Under the pieces are notes generated by a model. The model was given only the letters and a program-made list of their open reading frames with translations, made no database searches and was not told where the DNA came from. From Halichondria panicea (Eukaryota; Porifera; Demospongiae; Suberitida; Halichondriidae), in contig NC_087382.1 of NCBI RefSeq assembly GCF_963675165.1, positions 3,759,963-3,823,962 of the forward strand: a stretch of 64,000 nt of DNA, in the 5' to 3' direction. Below, one piece after another: positions 31,234-43,000 of this stretch (the first letter of the stretch is position 1; each line of letters begins with the position of its first letter). A program made the translations under genes and the position numbers.

Positions 31234-32066
31234 TAAGGGAACAGTGACATGTACAATGGGGGGCTTTGGGGGCTTGAGCACCCCCCTGTCCTCCCAGACA
31301 ACCATGAAACTAATCCTATCACTCAGTAGCTATATAGCTAGCTAGCTAGCTAGTGGTGCGCGTGCAGGTCTAGAGGTACGTGCAGCTCTATCTAGCCAAT
31401 CAGCATTCCAATGTTGCTATGTAATGCATAGATCTAATAGCTGATCAAGATCCTGTGCACTCTCCCAGTCACCTCTTGCTCCACTGAGAGATACTGAGAA
31501 GTAATGACTAACACTAGAATGACTAGACATCCCCATTGCAGTGATTGGCCAGTTTGCTAGGATGTAGACTACCCCAGGAAAATAGTGCATGGAGATCCTA
31601 CAAGATGACTGACTCATAATTATGTCTTATTATCACGCTATATGCATGACAGTTTGTATTAGATCCCATTTGAGTGTATTTAGCAGGGAACTATGAGCTA
31701 TATAGTACCGATACTATAAATTATTCTCGGCTACAAACTATAACATTATACATTGTATTGTCATTTAGAAGATACACATAAAAATTATTGTAGCTCAGAT
31801 GCTTTGTCTAGTATAAATATACATAGTAACAGAACTATAGAATGGAAGAGAGAAGCTCTAGAGTATATTTTTGGCTTTGTTCGAGAATAGTAGGAGCCGC
31901 TCGTTTCTTGGGCAGTGTGCTGTACTTTTTGCTGCATGGGGGAGGAGCTGAAAGATACGCCGCAATAAATGCCGGGGCAGAAAATCGTGTGCGCTATGCG
32001 CGCCGCCCCATTTTTTTTATGCTCTTGAACACCCTCTCCTGCTTCAATCTCTAGAAACGCCCCTGG
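31234..32066. mobile_element. Probable transposon insertion in the intergenic module
   Basis: The flank GTTGTGTACAATAATTATA and the continuation AAGGTCAGTAATTAC are adjacent in other array copies (for example near 6614 and 19525) but are separated here by about 830 bp. The insert starts with a G/C-rich stretch (ATGGGGGGCTTTGGGGGC) and ends ACGCCCCTGGGG. It has no clear TIR and no convincing protein. A 4-bp AAGG may be the target duplication. Confidence 0.55.
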
Positions 32067-32341
32067 GGAAGGTCAGTAATTACCCTGATATTGCAATTCT
32101 TGTGGCCTCAGGGTTTAGATGATGGTGATGCCCAGCAACTTGTGTACTTAGTTACATTATCAACCAGTGTCATAAGTCCGCCTTGGTTACACACAATGAG
32201 AACCTGAGTAGTTCCGGATCCCCACACTAGCAATGTATGAGAATAAGCCACTCTTACACAATACCCAGGTGTATACTCCCCGCTATAAAAGCAAGCCTTT
32301 GTATACCATGCATTCAGTATAATTATAAATCAGAAGCACTT
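32067..32341 (+). promoter_or_regulatory. Distal module plus type-A TATA box, separated from its gene
   Basis: The distal module (AAGGTCAGTAATTACCC onward) and TATAAAAGCAAGCCTTTG at 32283 match the region around 6614-6890. The transposons at 32342-32875 interrupt the leader just after AATCAGAAGCACTT, so this promoter no longer abuts a receptor copy. Confidence 0.6.
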
Positions 32342-32487
32342 GTTTCTTTGTGAGGTTGTAAAGTGCTGAGTCAGCAATATTCCAGCTATAAGCGCTAATA
32401 TATAGCGCTTATAACTTTAGGCGCTATATACTAGCACTTATAGCCAGAATATTGCTGACTCAGCACTTTACAACCTCACAAAGAAAC
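32342..32487. mobile_element. Hairpin MITE, 146 bp
   Basis: This is a near-perfect inverted repeat from GTTTCTTTGTGAGG to CCTCACAAAGAAAC. The arms include TGCTGAGTCAGCAATATTC and its complement. The centre carries several AGCGCTATA-type palindromes. Confidence 0.8.
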
Positions 32488-32488
32488 T

Positions 32489-32875
32489 AGTTGGGCGGAG
32501 TCCAACCAACTGCGTAGGGTTGGGCACCACTGCAATGTCAGGTTTTGTGTCACTGCAGAAATTTTGCAGCCCAATCAGATTGCAGAGTTCAAGTGCTGAA
32601 GGCGTGGCTTATTAATGAACGAGTCAGTAACTAGTAATTCTCTTTAGTCAAATCAAAATGCAACAATAGTAGACAAGCCAGCTTGATCTAGGAACACACC
32701 AGGTCAGTTAGAGCTAGTGGCAAGCAAAAGTGACTCCTGTGGCAGAGCATTCTAACTGAGATTTACGGTTACCGCCCACTTTGTTAGCCACACCCTAAAG
32801 CTAAGTACCAATGGAACAAAACCTGACATTGCAGTGGTACCCAACCCTACGCAGTTGGTTGGACTCCGCCCAACT
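32489..32875. mobile_element. MITE with about 60-bp TIRs
   Basis: The left end AGTTGGGCGGAGTCCAACC and the right end GGTTGGACTCCGCCCAACT are inverted copies extending through CACTGCAATGTCAGGTTTTGT. It lies directly beside the hairpin MITE. An ACAAAGAAACAAG stretch at 32876 repeats that MITE's left edge in inverse orientation, so the two are nested or adjacent. A remnant (AACAAAACCTGACATTGCAG) is also in a nucleotidase intron near 59016. Confidence 0.8.
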
Positions 32876-33421
32876 ACAAAGAAACAAGTGTAGCTTCGCT
32901 TTGCAGGGTCGCCTTTGCTCCACTCTGTACTGCACTCTATCTAGATTGTACTCAGCTTGTGTCAGTTAGCTCTAGCTGTCTGTGTAGTTTGGCAAAAACG
33001 GCGATCGGTACGTTCTGACGAAAATCGAAAAATTCGGTGCTTTTTTCAAGTTATCACTGCTCGGACTGGAAGCAACTTGGCCTATCTAAGTTTTCGCTGG
33101 ATAATAGGCCCATGGCCATCTGTTAGTGTGTGTAATTAGTTTGAATCAGTCTTGTTTTGTTTGTGCGTTACACGCCCTTTTACCTGACGCACTTTGATGT
33201 CTGACAGAGTTTGGCGACTTACTCTACTCTGGCTCCCCCCTAATCTAAGTCTTTGTCTAACACAATGCATGTAGTATAGCTACGTATATCAGAAGTGCTT
33301 TAACTAGCTAATAGAAGTAGCTGCATGCACCGAAGACAAGACAGTTTAGCAATAGACTAAGTCAATTAAGTATAAAGATAACTACTGCATGACATGACTC
33401 AGGAATCTGGCTACAAGAGAA
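32876..33421 (+). other. Spacer and degenerate receptor upstream flank
   Basis: Up to about 33220 nothing recognisable is seen. 33225-33421 is array flank and leader (CTAATCTAAGTCTTTGTCTAACACAATGCATG, then AGACAGTTTAGCAATAGAC). Confidence 0.4.
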
Positions 33422-33580
33422 ATGGATGGAATCATTAAAATTCTAGGCCCCATGGGGGCGCCCAAAATTTATGACACCGGTCCAAGTCTACACTTCTACA
33501 CCGTCAATTCCTCTACACACAATAGTTGTTATCTAAATGCAACTTACATTGCATACTCGAGCACTGTTGATGGCAACTCT
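33422..33580 (+). pseudogene. Receptor fragment (start and TM1-TM2 remnants)
   Basis: ATGGATGGAATC at 33422 is followed by unrelated sequence, then CCGGTCCAAGTCTACACTTC through TM2 (CAATAGTTGTTATC) to GAGCACTGTTGATGGC, with several indels. It ends at about 33580 in unrelated DNA. Confidence 0.75.
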
Positions 33581-33808
33581 CTGCGGCTGATACATTAGAC
33601 TAGCTTAGAAAGGGCGGCTGATTTATGAGACACAAACCATCAGATTCACTGCCCACTTATACAAACCACTTCCGGTGACCCAATGTAGCGCTTGGGTTAT
33701 TCATGGGGCTCCGGAGCTGGTGGTTGGTGGGTGTCGGGAAACTGGCCCACCCCAGAGCGCTAACTTTATCCGGAGTTCTGTAACCATTCACTGCTCGGTG
33801 TGGTGTAC

Positions 33809-34001
33809 CTTATGCTGCCCTAAAAAGCAGTACTTATGCTACCTTAAAAAGTAGTACTTATGCTGCCCTAAAAAGCAGTACTTATGCTGCCCTCAAAAGC
33901 AGTACTTATGCTACCATAAAAAGTAGTACTTATGCTACCCTAAAAAGTAGTACTTATGCTGCCTTCGAAAAGCAGTACTTATGCTACCCTAAAAAGTAGT
34001 A
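33809..34001. repeat. 24-bp minisatellite, 8 units, each a potential hairpin
   Basis: The unit is CTTATGCTRCCCTAAAAAGYAGTA. Four units have G then C at the two variable positions and four have A then T, in the order G,A,G,G,A,A,G,A; no unit mixes them. The two positions face each other in the stem formed by GCTRC and GYAGT. Unit 7 has one extra base. Confidence 0.95.
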
Positions 34002-34064
34002 CTTAACCACTAAGCAGTTTCTGGCCAGATCGCTTTTTTTTTAACGTTGGCACTGATTTGGCAG

Positions 34065-34271
34065 CCGTATAGCGGGTAATTTTCGGGGGACAAAATATTC
34101 GTGGTTCAGCAATATTGAGACATTTCGTGGATAATATTTTCGTGGTTGGAGCTTGCACTGCAGGTAAAGGTAGGCAAGGTCGCTTCATTCGTGGGTAAAA
34201 TATTCGTGGTCAGACCTCCAACCACGAAAACCACGAATATTTTGCCCCATGAAAATTACACGCTATACGGT
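34065..34271. mobile_element. MITE of the CCGTATAGCG family
   Basis: The left end CCGTATAGCGGGTAATTTTC and the right end GAAAATTACACGCTATACGG are inverted. The interior has further inverted TTCGTGGTT/AACCACGAA motifs. Other members or halves: 38700-38780, 58307-58432 and about 62611-62640. Confidence 0.8.
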
Positions 34272-34600
34272 ATATAATTCGCTTTTATGATCTGCATGCT
34301 TGCCACTGTTTCGGCTTATAATTATAATTGAGAGTGACGTTTTAATATGTATACATATTAAGCATAAGCACATAAAAATTATAGTAAAAGTCAACATCAT
34401 GCATGTACACAATATTTAATGTTATAGTCTAAGTAGTCACTAGCGAGTGTGGAAGGTACTGGTCGCCATGGCAAATCTTATTCAAACTGCACATAGTTAT
34501 GTTCCGCCATGCAATCTCTTGTATATAGTATGGTCGGTCACTCAGAGAACTGATCTTTCGCCTTCTCGTCTGAGCAGCTAGCTATGCTATCAAGTCTTGT
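34272..34600. other. Spacer without recognisable gene
   Basis: AT-rich sequence with no shared array motif and no convincing coding frame. It may include the lost left part of the adjacent MULE-like element. Confidence 0.4.
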
Positions 34601-35296
34601 TCATGTTTGGTAAGATCTATAGGTAGACTACTATAGTTTCATTATTAATAATTATGGTGGATCAAGTGAAGAGTGTGAGCTAGAGAACTTGGTGCTGCCA
34701 TTATCAGCTCGTTGACAATGGCACTATAACCTGTTCAATACGAGAAATTTAATAGATATATCTATACACGTATTTCGAATGTCTATACTTCTCTGTACAG
34801 GAGCAATGGCTAATATCCAGCTATCCCAACAGTGCTCCTCTTGGCTATACTAACGGATGAGACTGAACAGTTTGAGGTAAGGGTTTAACCGTCTTTGTAA
34901 TATTGTCCTATACTCACAGAACTGGAGTATGACCTGCTCATTCGAGCGTTGCTGGGTAGCTCAGAGGCATCAAGAGAATCTATGTTTTCTCAAGCAAGAT
35001 TTAACTGAGTTACGAGTTGGCTAGAATCAGAGAAGTCCAGCAGCCTGCTAAATCTTTTTGAAACGTAATTTGAAGGCATTCAATCATCTTGAAGTTGCCC
35101 TGGGTCACTGTAATCGTGCTGCAGCACAACTGGCAACTCCCCAGGCCCTTGTGAAGCAGCTCCCTATGTGCATACTTTGTGTACTCACTCTGTGCATTTT
35201 CATTTCTAATTTGACGTATGCGCAGACAACTAGTACCAGGCCTAGTTGTTCGCCTAACCGTTATAAAAGCGAAAACTCGGCCTGGAATCGAGGCTA
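34601..35296. mobile_element. Left-truncated MULE-like element, second copy
   Basis: Matches the interior and right TIR of 10904-11983, ending AATCGAGGCTA at 35296; the left TIR is missing. The internal exon-like blocks are retained: an AG-bounded block near 34800-34876 followed by GTAAGG, and an open stretch after TCACAG at 34920 reading ELEYDLLIRALLGSS. Conservation of these blocks in both copies supports carried gene fragments. The right end abuts receptor pseudogene 35297 directly. Confidence 0.75.
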
Positions 35297-35490
35297 GCCT
35301 ATGGCATGATGTGATGATAGTATGTATTCAATTTGGCCTCCCACTACCCCTACTATAGTAATTGAATTTGTGAATACAAAGAAAACACAAATGCATTTAG
35401 TCAACTTTTTAGACGTGGAAATAGATTATGTTCTTCTACCTCTTGTGGCAGTCAACATACTATTAGGCCTGGTATGTGGTAGTGTGTTTG

Positions 35491-35860
<370 letters not shown>

Positions 35861-36309
35861 CATAGTTTTTGTGGCTTCAGGTTATGAATATGGTCTTGCT
35901 GCAATACAAACAGTTGCTCCGGTATCTTTTGGTGTGTATATTCTCATGAGTCTACGAAGGAGAGTCACTACAAAGGCCCAAGTTCCTGCAACTAATCTCC
36001 ACACCAACCCGCCCTCTACTAGAGTCAGCCTGCCTATATACAGATACAGCCGAACATGCTCCAAATTTTCTAAGCCCAAGCACGGCAGAACCTTCAGAAG
36101 TGGCTCCATTAGCTCCATTAGTGAACAATTAAATCATATAGATCTAGTATTGTATACATGCACACACAATGAGAAATATATATGCACTATAATGAAACAG
36201 CCCATGCAAGCCTTATTCAAAACTACTTAGAGATTTAACTACACGGATGCAGAGACAACAGGTCCAAGCAGGAGTGCATGAATATATGCACTCCTGGTCC
36301 AAGCCATCG

Positions 36310-36600
36310 GTAATTACTAAAGATGAGGTTGCAATTCATGTGGCCTATAGGGGTTAGGTGATGGTGGTTTTGAACTTGTCCAGTCATGCATGTTGTGCTT
36401 GCTTTTAGCAGTTACAGCAAGATGATTAACCAGGTCATAAGTCAGTCCTTAATGAATATCAATCTAGTAGTTTCTACCTAACACCTTATAATGAATAGCC
36501 TTACATGACTAAACCACTCCTATACACATTCTTCACATGTAGGCTCCCCTATTTAAAGGTCTAACACAATGCATGTAGTAGCTACATCAGATGTTTAGCA
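36310..36600 (+). promoter_or_regulatory. Diverged distal module and promoter of copy 36706
   Basis: GATGAGGTTGCAATTCATGTGGCC and following resemble the distal module. Near 36547 CCCCTATTTAAAGGTCTAACACAATGCATG gives ATTTAAAG plus initiator with very short spacing, since about 15 bases seen elsewhere are missing between them. Confidence 0.5.
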
Positions 36601-36705
36601 ATCAAACTAGCTGCATCACCAAAGTCAAATTGTTATTAGTATATAGATCAAGTCAAGTTAATACGGACTGAGGCACTGGCTCAGGAATCTGGCTATTCAA
36701 GTGAA

Positions 36706-37661
36706 ATGGACTACAATGAATCCAACAACACAAATTGTCCAAGTTATCCGCACTATCTCACATCCCAGTATCAAGGAGTGATGATCTTTGGTATACTTAA
36801 CACACTGTTTCTATTGGCTCCCACATTGGTATTGCAACTATTCTTTATCTGTCGGTACAAGTCTACGGTTTTATACCGCCAATATATACCTCTATGCAAC
36901 AGTTGTTTTGATACTATTGGGTATAATCTCTGCTGTATATTCGATTAGTCTTGGCTGTCCTAGAATTTTTTTCATAAACAGTTTGAATCGGTACATGTTG
37001 TTTGTGGAGATGATGCAAATAACAACCATTCACTTTCTACTCTTGTACAAATTCTCTAAGCACATAGAATCAAGAACCATGCAACAACTACAAGCATGTT
37101 GCTGCAATATTCGTCCACGGCTATGGCATGATGTGATAATAGTGTGTATTCAATTTGGCCTCCCATTACCCTTACTAACAGCTGACATTGCGTTAGTCTA
37201 TTTACGCTTGACTCTGGAAATACTTCTCATTCTTGTATCTCTGCTGATAGCCAGCATACTACTAGACCTGATATGTATAGTGATGCTGGTGGTCTGGGTC
37301 TGTAAGTTGAGGAAGAGAAAATTGTTGAAAAGAAAAACAAAATTTGTTACATATTATCAGTTACATAAAATCAGTTACATATTATTTCTCTTAGTCGTCT
37401 TTTTAAATGGGAATATAGTTTTTGTGATTTCAGGTTTTGATTCTGGTCTTGTAGTAATATTTGCAATATACGAACAGTTGTTCCGGTATCTTTTGGTGTG
37501 TACATTCTCATAAGCCTACGAAAGAACAACACTGCAACTACCAACCCGCCCTCTACTAGAGTCAGCCTGCCTATATACAGATACAGCCAAACATGCTCCA
37601 AATTTTCTAAGCCCAAGCACGGCAGAACCTTCAGAAAAGTGCCTCTACTAGTGGATGATTA
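36706..37661 (+). pseudogene. Receptor pseudogene with several frameshifts
   Basis: The start is ATGGACTACAATGAATCC (shorter MDYNESNN N-terminus). TM1 is intact. Extra bases in CGCCAATATATACCTC near 36885 shift the frame. TM2-TM6 reads in the next frame (36788-37500) with loop 3 VCKLRKRKLLKRK. A duplicated CAGTTACATA stretch alters the start of TM6 (near 37350-37380), and an added base in ATATACGAACAG near 37466 breaks TM7. The tail lacks the TKAQVPATNRH part. Its helix sequence groups with 43712 (IASILLDLICIVMLVVWV). Confidence 0.85.
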
Positions 37662-38441
37662 AGTGAAAAAGACTGTCTTTTTAAATACAATATCACATTA
37701 TATTTGTACATGCACATACAATGAGAAGACACACTCATGATTACATACTATAATAATTATATAGTAAACAATTTCTTTTTTAGCTACATTTTTAATTATT
37801 TGTACATGCACACACAATGAGAAGACACTTTGTAATGAAAGTATAACAACAAAACAAATTACCAATGAGTACTAACCATTCGTGTATAGAAACAGCCTCT
37901 CTCATTTATTTTATAAATAGCCAACTGACTATGAGTATAGCAATTTCCTAAATAGAATTACGAGACTTGTTCTTCAAGCTGCACTGTATAGCAGACATAA
38001 TATTATATTTAATGCAAGGTTCCTAGAGAAGGCATGCAGTATGAACTAATGTACGTACTGATATACAGAAAGTAGTTCTCATGCATATGCATGCATGCAC
38101 GTAGCAAGTCATGTGAGTACACGTGCACTCCTTATGCACCATTACACAGGGCCTGGCTCTCCCCCACATAAGCAAGGGTTTCTCCTAACACATGCAATTA
38201 ATGCATGTATTATAGCTATATATATATACCTGTTTACATTCCCTACAACACACTGTTTACTCCTATGGTACAGTGGGGAGAGCTAGACTACTCCTCTTTG
38301 GATAGCCAGTTTCTATACATCAGAAGTGCTTTGGCAATTATTTATGGAGCTATAATTATAGGTGCCACCAAAGATAAGACAGTTTAGCAATAGACCAAGT
38401 CATGTCAAGAGAGGTACTGAACTCAAGAATATAGAAATAGA
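37662..38441 (+). other. 3' flank, spacer and leader, no gene
   Basis: Two versions of the conserved 3' flank occur (about 37690 and 37795). An upstream flank with CACATAAGCAAGGGTTTCTCCTAACACATGC (about 38167) follows. The leader near 38320-38440 is split by about 100 bp of unrelated sequence. Confidence 0.45.
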
Positions 38442-39127
38442 TGGACTATAGTTTACTACAAGAACAACAACACAAACTGTCCAAATATCAGTGATTCTGT
38501 GATAAAGCAGTTCCATTATGTGATAACTTTTGGCATACTGTTGCTATTGGTGGTTCCTATACATTAATTTTGCGTAGTTGATACATTTCTACACTGTCAA
38601 TTCCCTATGCAACAATTGTTGTGATACCCTACACAACAAATATTATAAATGCTGAGTAAAAAATGTTGTTTCACTTCATTGCGTACACTGCATTACATGC
38701 GTTCTGGTAAAATGGGGAAAATGTTCGTGGGGGTCAGCTTGCCTACCCTCAAAAATTACCCTATACGATAGTCAAGTATGTAGTGCTCGGGTATATAAGT
38801 GTATAGATTCACACATTTCCGCATTCAAGGTAAACAAAATGTTTACCGCACAGAAATTACTCGCTATATATATATGATAGTTTTTTAATTAATGTTGACT
38901 GTTCTTTTGTGGCTGAATTCTCCCACTAATCAGGCTGAACTCACCTGACGTATACGATCACACCGACCGACCACAGATCCAGCGATCGGTTGTAACCTAA
39001 CTTCAATATGTACATAACTTATGTCGATATAACTGCAAATAACAACCATTCTATGAATTAAGTGATGATATAGTGCATATACAATTTAGTCTATAATTAT
39101 AGCTGTGGTAATATTGAAAACACATTC
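38442..39127 (+). pseudogene. Heavily decayed receptor relic
   Basis: ATAGATGGACTATAGTTTAC corresponds to the start with ATG lost. The N-terminus, TM1 and TM2 remnants extend to about 38645. A MITE piece and unrelated DNA follow (38650-39000). TM3-TM4 scraps (TACATAACTTATGTCGATA, GTGATGATATAGTGCATATA, GTAATATTGAAAACACATTC) continue to 39127. This is the most eroded copy of the main array. Confidence 0.75.
38700..38780. mobile_element. Partial CCGTATAGCG-family MITE
   Basis: GTTCTGGTAAAATGGGGAAAATGTTCGTGG to CAAAAATTACCCTATACGATAG matches one half of 34065-34271. The opposite terminus is missing. Confidence 0.55.
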
Positions 39128-40013
39128 GTTATTTGTGTACTTTGCTGCAATAAGTATACAATGCAGCTTGATTTATGTTATAGATATAATCACTGCGTGG
39201 GCGAACACTGCATCCTTAATTGTACACAATGATAATTATAATGAAGTACCAATAATTATTAACGAGCCTTATTCAGGAACGATATAATTATATACTGCAT
39301 GGTACAGATAACTCCCTACGATAGCCAACTGCCTAGCTAGTGGAAAGTCCATGCAAATGTACATGCATGCATGTGTTATATTAAAGTTGTGTAAAGTAAT
39401 GCTACTCCAACTTATATACAAGTTAGTTTCCCCGTCCAGCTCCTTGTGCTCACTGAGGTACCTCATGAAAAACCCCCTTAAATGTATTATAATTGACTTC
39501 TGAGGTCCATTTTTTGAGGCATGTGGTTTTATTAATGACGATGTAATCCAAATTTATAATTAATGTTAATATTCAGATCCATAAAATGCAAGGAAGAGAC
39601 ATAGATGGGAATTCGAAACTATTTATTGTCAGTTTGGAGTACGTGGCCTAGAGGAAAGTCGATGATAACGCCAAGGTTACAATTCTTGTGGCCTATAGGG
39701 GTAAGATGATATATGCATGTGATGCCCCAGCAACTTGTGTACTTAGTTACAGTGTAGGAGTTTATCAACCAGTGGTCATAATTATTGTAAGTCCTTGGTT
39801 ACACAATTATGCACACAATGAATATCTGCATGCATGAGTAGTTCCCATCCAAAAACACGAAACTTTTAATGCAATGAGAATTAATGAGAATTGAAAATCA
39901 ATTGAATAATATGCATAATAATTATTTAATTATGATACCTATAATAATAGTTGATATTATAATAATTTACGTTCTGGTATTGTAAATAATGATTGTCCAT
40001 TAATTAATTAATA
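39128..40013 (+). other. Array edge, diverged flank modules, no gene
   Basis: Receptor-like 3' flank remains near 39220-39330 (GAGCCTTATTCAGGAACG). A diverged distal module lies at 39640-39850 (TTGTGGCCTATAGGGG, AACCAGTGGTCATAATTATT). The rest is AT-rich. No receptor coding DNA follows before USP37. Confidence 0.5.
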
Positions 40014-43000
40014 TTATCTTCCAAACTGTGCAGACACGTTAGTAAAGATGGACCTGCACGGGACAAAGATGACAATTGAATCAATGAATACCAAACAGCT
40101 AGACAATTTGGCCAACTTTTAAAAACGCAACCAAAGGTATAATATATACATTATTCTTTCTGAAATTGGACCTTCCAAACTCAAGATATAAGTGCTCAAA
40201 GTTAGCGACCACTGCAGATTTGCTATACCTGTGGAGATAGAAGAATATGTATCCAGTAGTCTGCCTCCTTTGTCTAATGTCCTCTTCCCTCACTTCACTG
40301 ACTTGTGAGTCATTGTAAGTACGCCAGCTGTGATCAGGGAACGAGTACACGTCACTGATGTAGTGACCTGTGTGAGGGGAGTGGGCGGGTATGTGAGGAT
40401 GTGTGTGTGAGAAGTGATGTACACTAAATACATTCAGTCTCACAAGTCCTTGAATATTATATTGGATACGGTATCATTAAATTCACCACCAGCTGATCCT
40501 CTGCCAATGTGGTTGACTATGCTCACCAGCCGATAAGTCTACAAATGAGAGAGAAAAGGACTAATATTCATTTGTACTTAGAATGCTGAATTCCGAGAAA
40601 TAACATAATGTTTACACTAACAATTGTACCTCTGTCGATAGTTTTTCTGGGGTGGGCGTAGCTGATAGTCGAGGTAACGGGTTACCTTGGGGACAGGGAG
40701 GGGGAGTGGGCGTGGCCTCAGCTGAAATAGAGTCTGTATAAAAAACGTTCATATAATTATATCGATCACACCCATAGGCGTACCTTGAATGCTCAGTTCC
40801 AACGCTAGTCTCAACTGCTCCTCTTCAGACAGACCCTCTAACTGAAACTCACTGCCCTGTGTGCGGAAGTATAAGTATTGGAATTACAGATTATACATCA
40901 CGAGTATACAAGGCCGAAGTACAGCACAAATAATACTTATAAGATTATTTATTGTAAGTTGTAACTTACAATGCATATACAGCAAAGATTATTACACCTA
41001 CAACACACATTAATTTTGAGCATATACGTTCTATAAACAGACCATTCCCCCTTATACCTGTGTCTGTAAGCTCTCTCTAACAGCTCGTTCAAAGTCCTCC
41101 TGCTCATCCAAATAACCTTTAACCTCTGGTAATGCCATGACAGGGACGAGGTCACCATCAGCAGCAGCTGGTGATTTCTGTTCCTTCGTATTCTCGGCCG
41201 GCAAATTAGTTTCACTTGTATCCAAAACAGATGTACATGTAGTATAAGCATTAGTATCCAGTACACTGGTGTCATACGAGGCGCATATATCAGGTGATAT
41301 TGTACCAGTATCAGAGTTTCCCGGGGGCTGGGCGGTCACAATAGTTCTACTAGGTGTGATCAGTTGGGAAGGTTGTACTATTGGAAAGCCAGTGAGTTCT
41401 TCTAGAGGTACAGTAGCCAGCATGGCATCGATCTCCGCCAGCGATTGATCGCGAATTCGCTGAGCTTCTTCTTCACTCATTCCAAGACGTGCATTGCTTC
41501 CTACTACAACAGAAGATTCGGTTCCAGTTCTAATCGACTCCATTCCGATACCAGAATCTGAATTGACAGGATCTTCGTTCAGTAAATCTTTCGTGTCGCT
41601 ACAATAAGAGGTGGCAGTACCACTATCGTCAGTCAAGCTCTCCATTGATACATTTATTCTTGTGTGTTGTGTTTCTTCAAGTTCAGAATATCTGTCAGAA
41701 ATTGTTCTTTTACCGAGCAAAGAGGTGGTGGTTCGATCGCTAACGGCAATGGGTTGAAAATTGTCATCTTTGAAATCTGTTTGTTTTGTTGCTTTTGTTG
41801 TTTCGGTTTTAGCTTCGTCGTCTGAATCCAGGATTACTATCGCACTGTCTTGAGTTGTGCACTTTGTGACTGTGTGGGAGGTGGTGCGTGGGCGAATGGG
41901 AGTGTGTGGAGGCGTGAGAGTGCCGTGATTGCTGTCGTTTGATGCTACTGATGATTTGGATTGAAGTGTACTCTCATGACTGACGATGGGCAATTGTGTG
42001 TGGTGGGCAGAGTCTTGTATGTGGTGGGCGAAGCCTTGTGTGTGGTGGGCGGTGTCTGTACTATTAGTCAGCAGGTTTTCCTTCTCCTCCAATACTGGTG
42101 AGTGAGGGTCTCTGTGTGTAGAGAGAACGGTTTTAATAAATTATGTGCACTTAATATACATTGTAGTTAATAATGGTTCGGGGACTTTTTCAATTAACAG
42201 CCATAACATTAGTAGTGTTGATCCAATGCCAAAGCAATTCAAAAATGTTATGATTTTCTGAAAGCTTAGAAAGAGACCTTTCAAATGGTGTGTTCAAAGT
42301 TCATATTTGAGAGTATTTGTCAATTTGGCCGTACCATGGTTCAAGGCCGAAAAATGACAAATTATGATCCCAACGAAATTTTTGATTTGATTATATCATT
42401 TGAAAGGTATTTTTCTAAGCTTTCAGAAAATCATAACATTTTTGAAATTGGATCAACGGAATTCAAGTTATGGCTGTTCAAAGACGTTCAGCTGAAACCT
42501 CCCCCCCTTCGTTTAATCAATGGTTCAGACTCTTCCAGCTGCCATAACGTGTATTCAATTTCAACGATTTTTTTAGAAAGAGGGCTTTCAACCCAATGCA
42601 TGCATATTAGAGTGTGTGTATGTCACCTCGGTGTGGATGCAGTGAAGAGGGGAGGTGGTTCATACTGAGTCTTGGCTATGTGTCCTGTATGATAAACAGC
42701 AACACAATAAGAAACAAGCTTAGCTATATATATATTCTTTAAGACAACAAACATGTCATGCAATATGGTTCAACAACTGCGTAACTATATTCATTGAAAG
42801 CCAGACATGAATGTTAGCAATGGAACCATTGTCTAGTGTAGCATCTATAAATATACATTTCTTCCATCTACACACTAAAATACCGAAACAGTGATGGTTG
42901 ACTTTTTTGTGTTCTGTGCCCTCAGCTTACCAACATTGATGTATCGTGGTATTCTAATATTGTCCACTCTCTTAGAGTTCTCAGACAGCTGGTAGTTGTA

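Noticed and set aside
31842-32054. 70-residue frame near 31842
   Set aside because: Within the probable transposon 31234-32066, no family resemblance, no conserved copy.
33809-34001. CRISPR-like array
   Set aside because: Units are contiguous 24-mers without unique spacers, and the DNA is eukaryotic.
40099-40443. USP37 ending at 40099
   Set aside because: That reading runs through donor GTATAG into a dispersed repeat; a small exon 40014-40053 with acceptor TGCAG keeps phase and ends the protein sooner. The choice remains unproven.
42285-42668. 127-residue plus-strand frame in a USP37 intron
   Set aside because: Lies on a MITE with inverted arms and overlaps a USP37 exon on the other strand.
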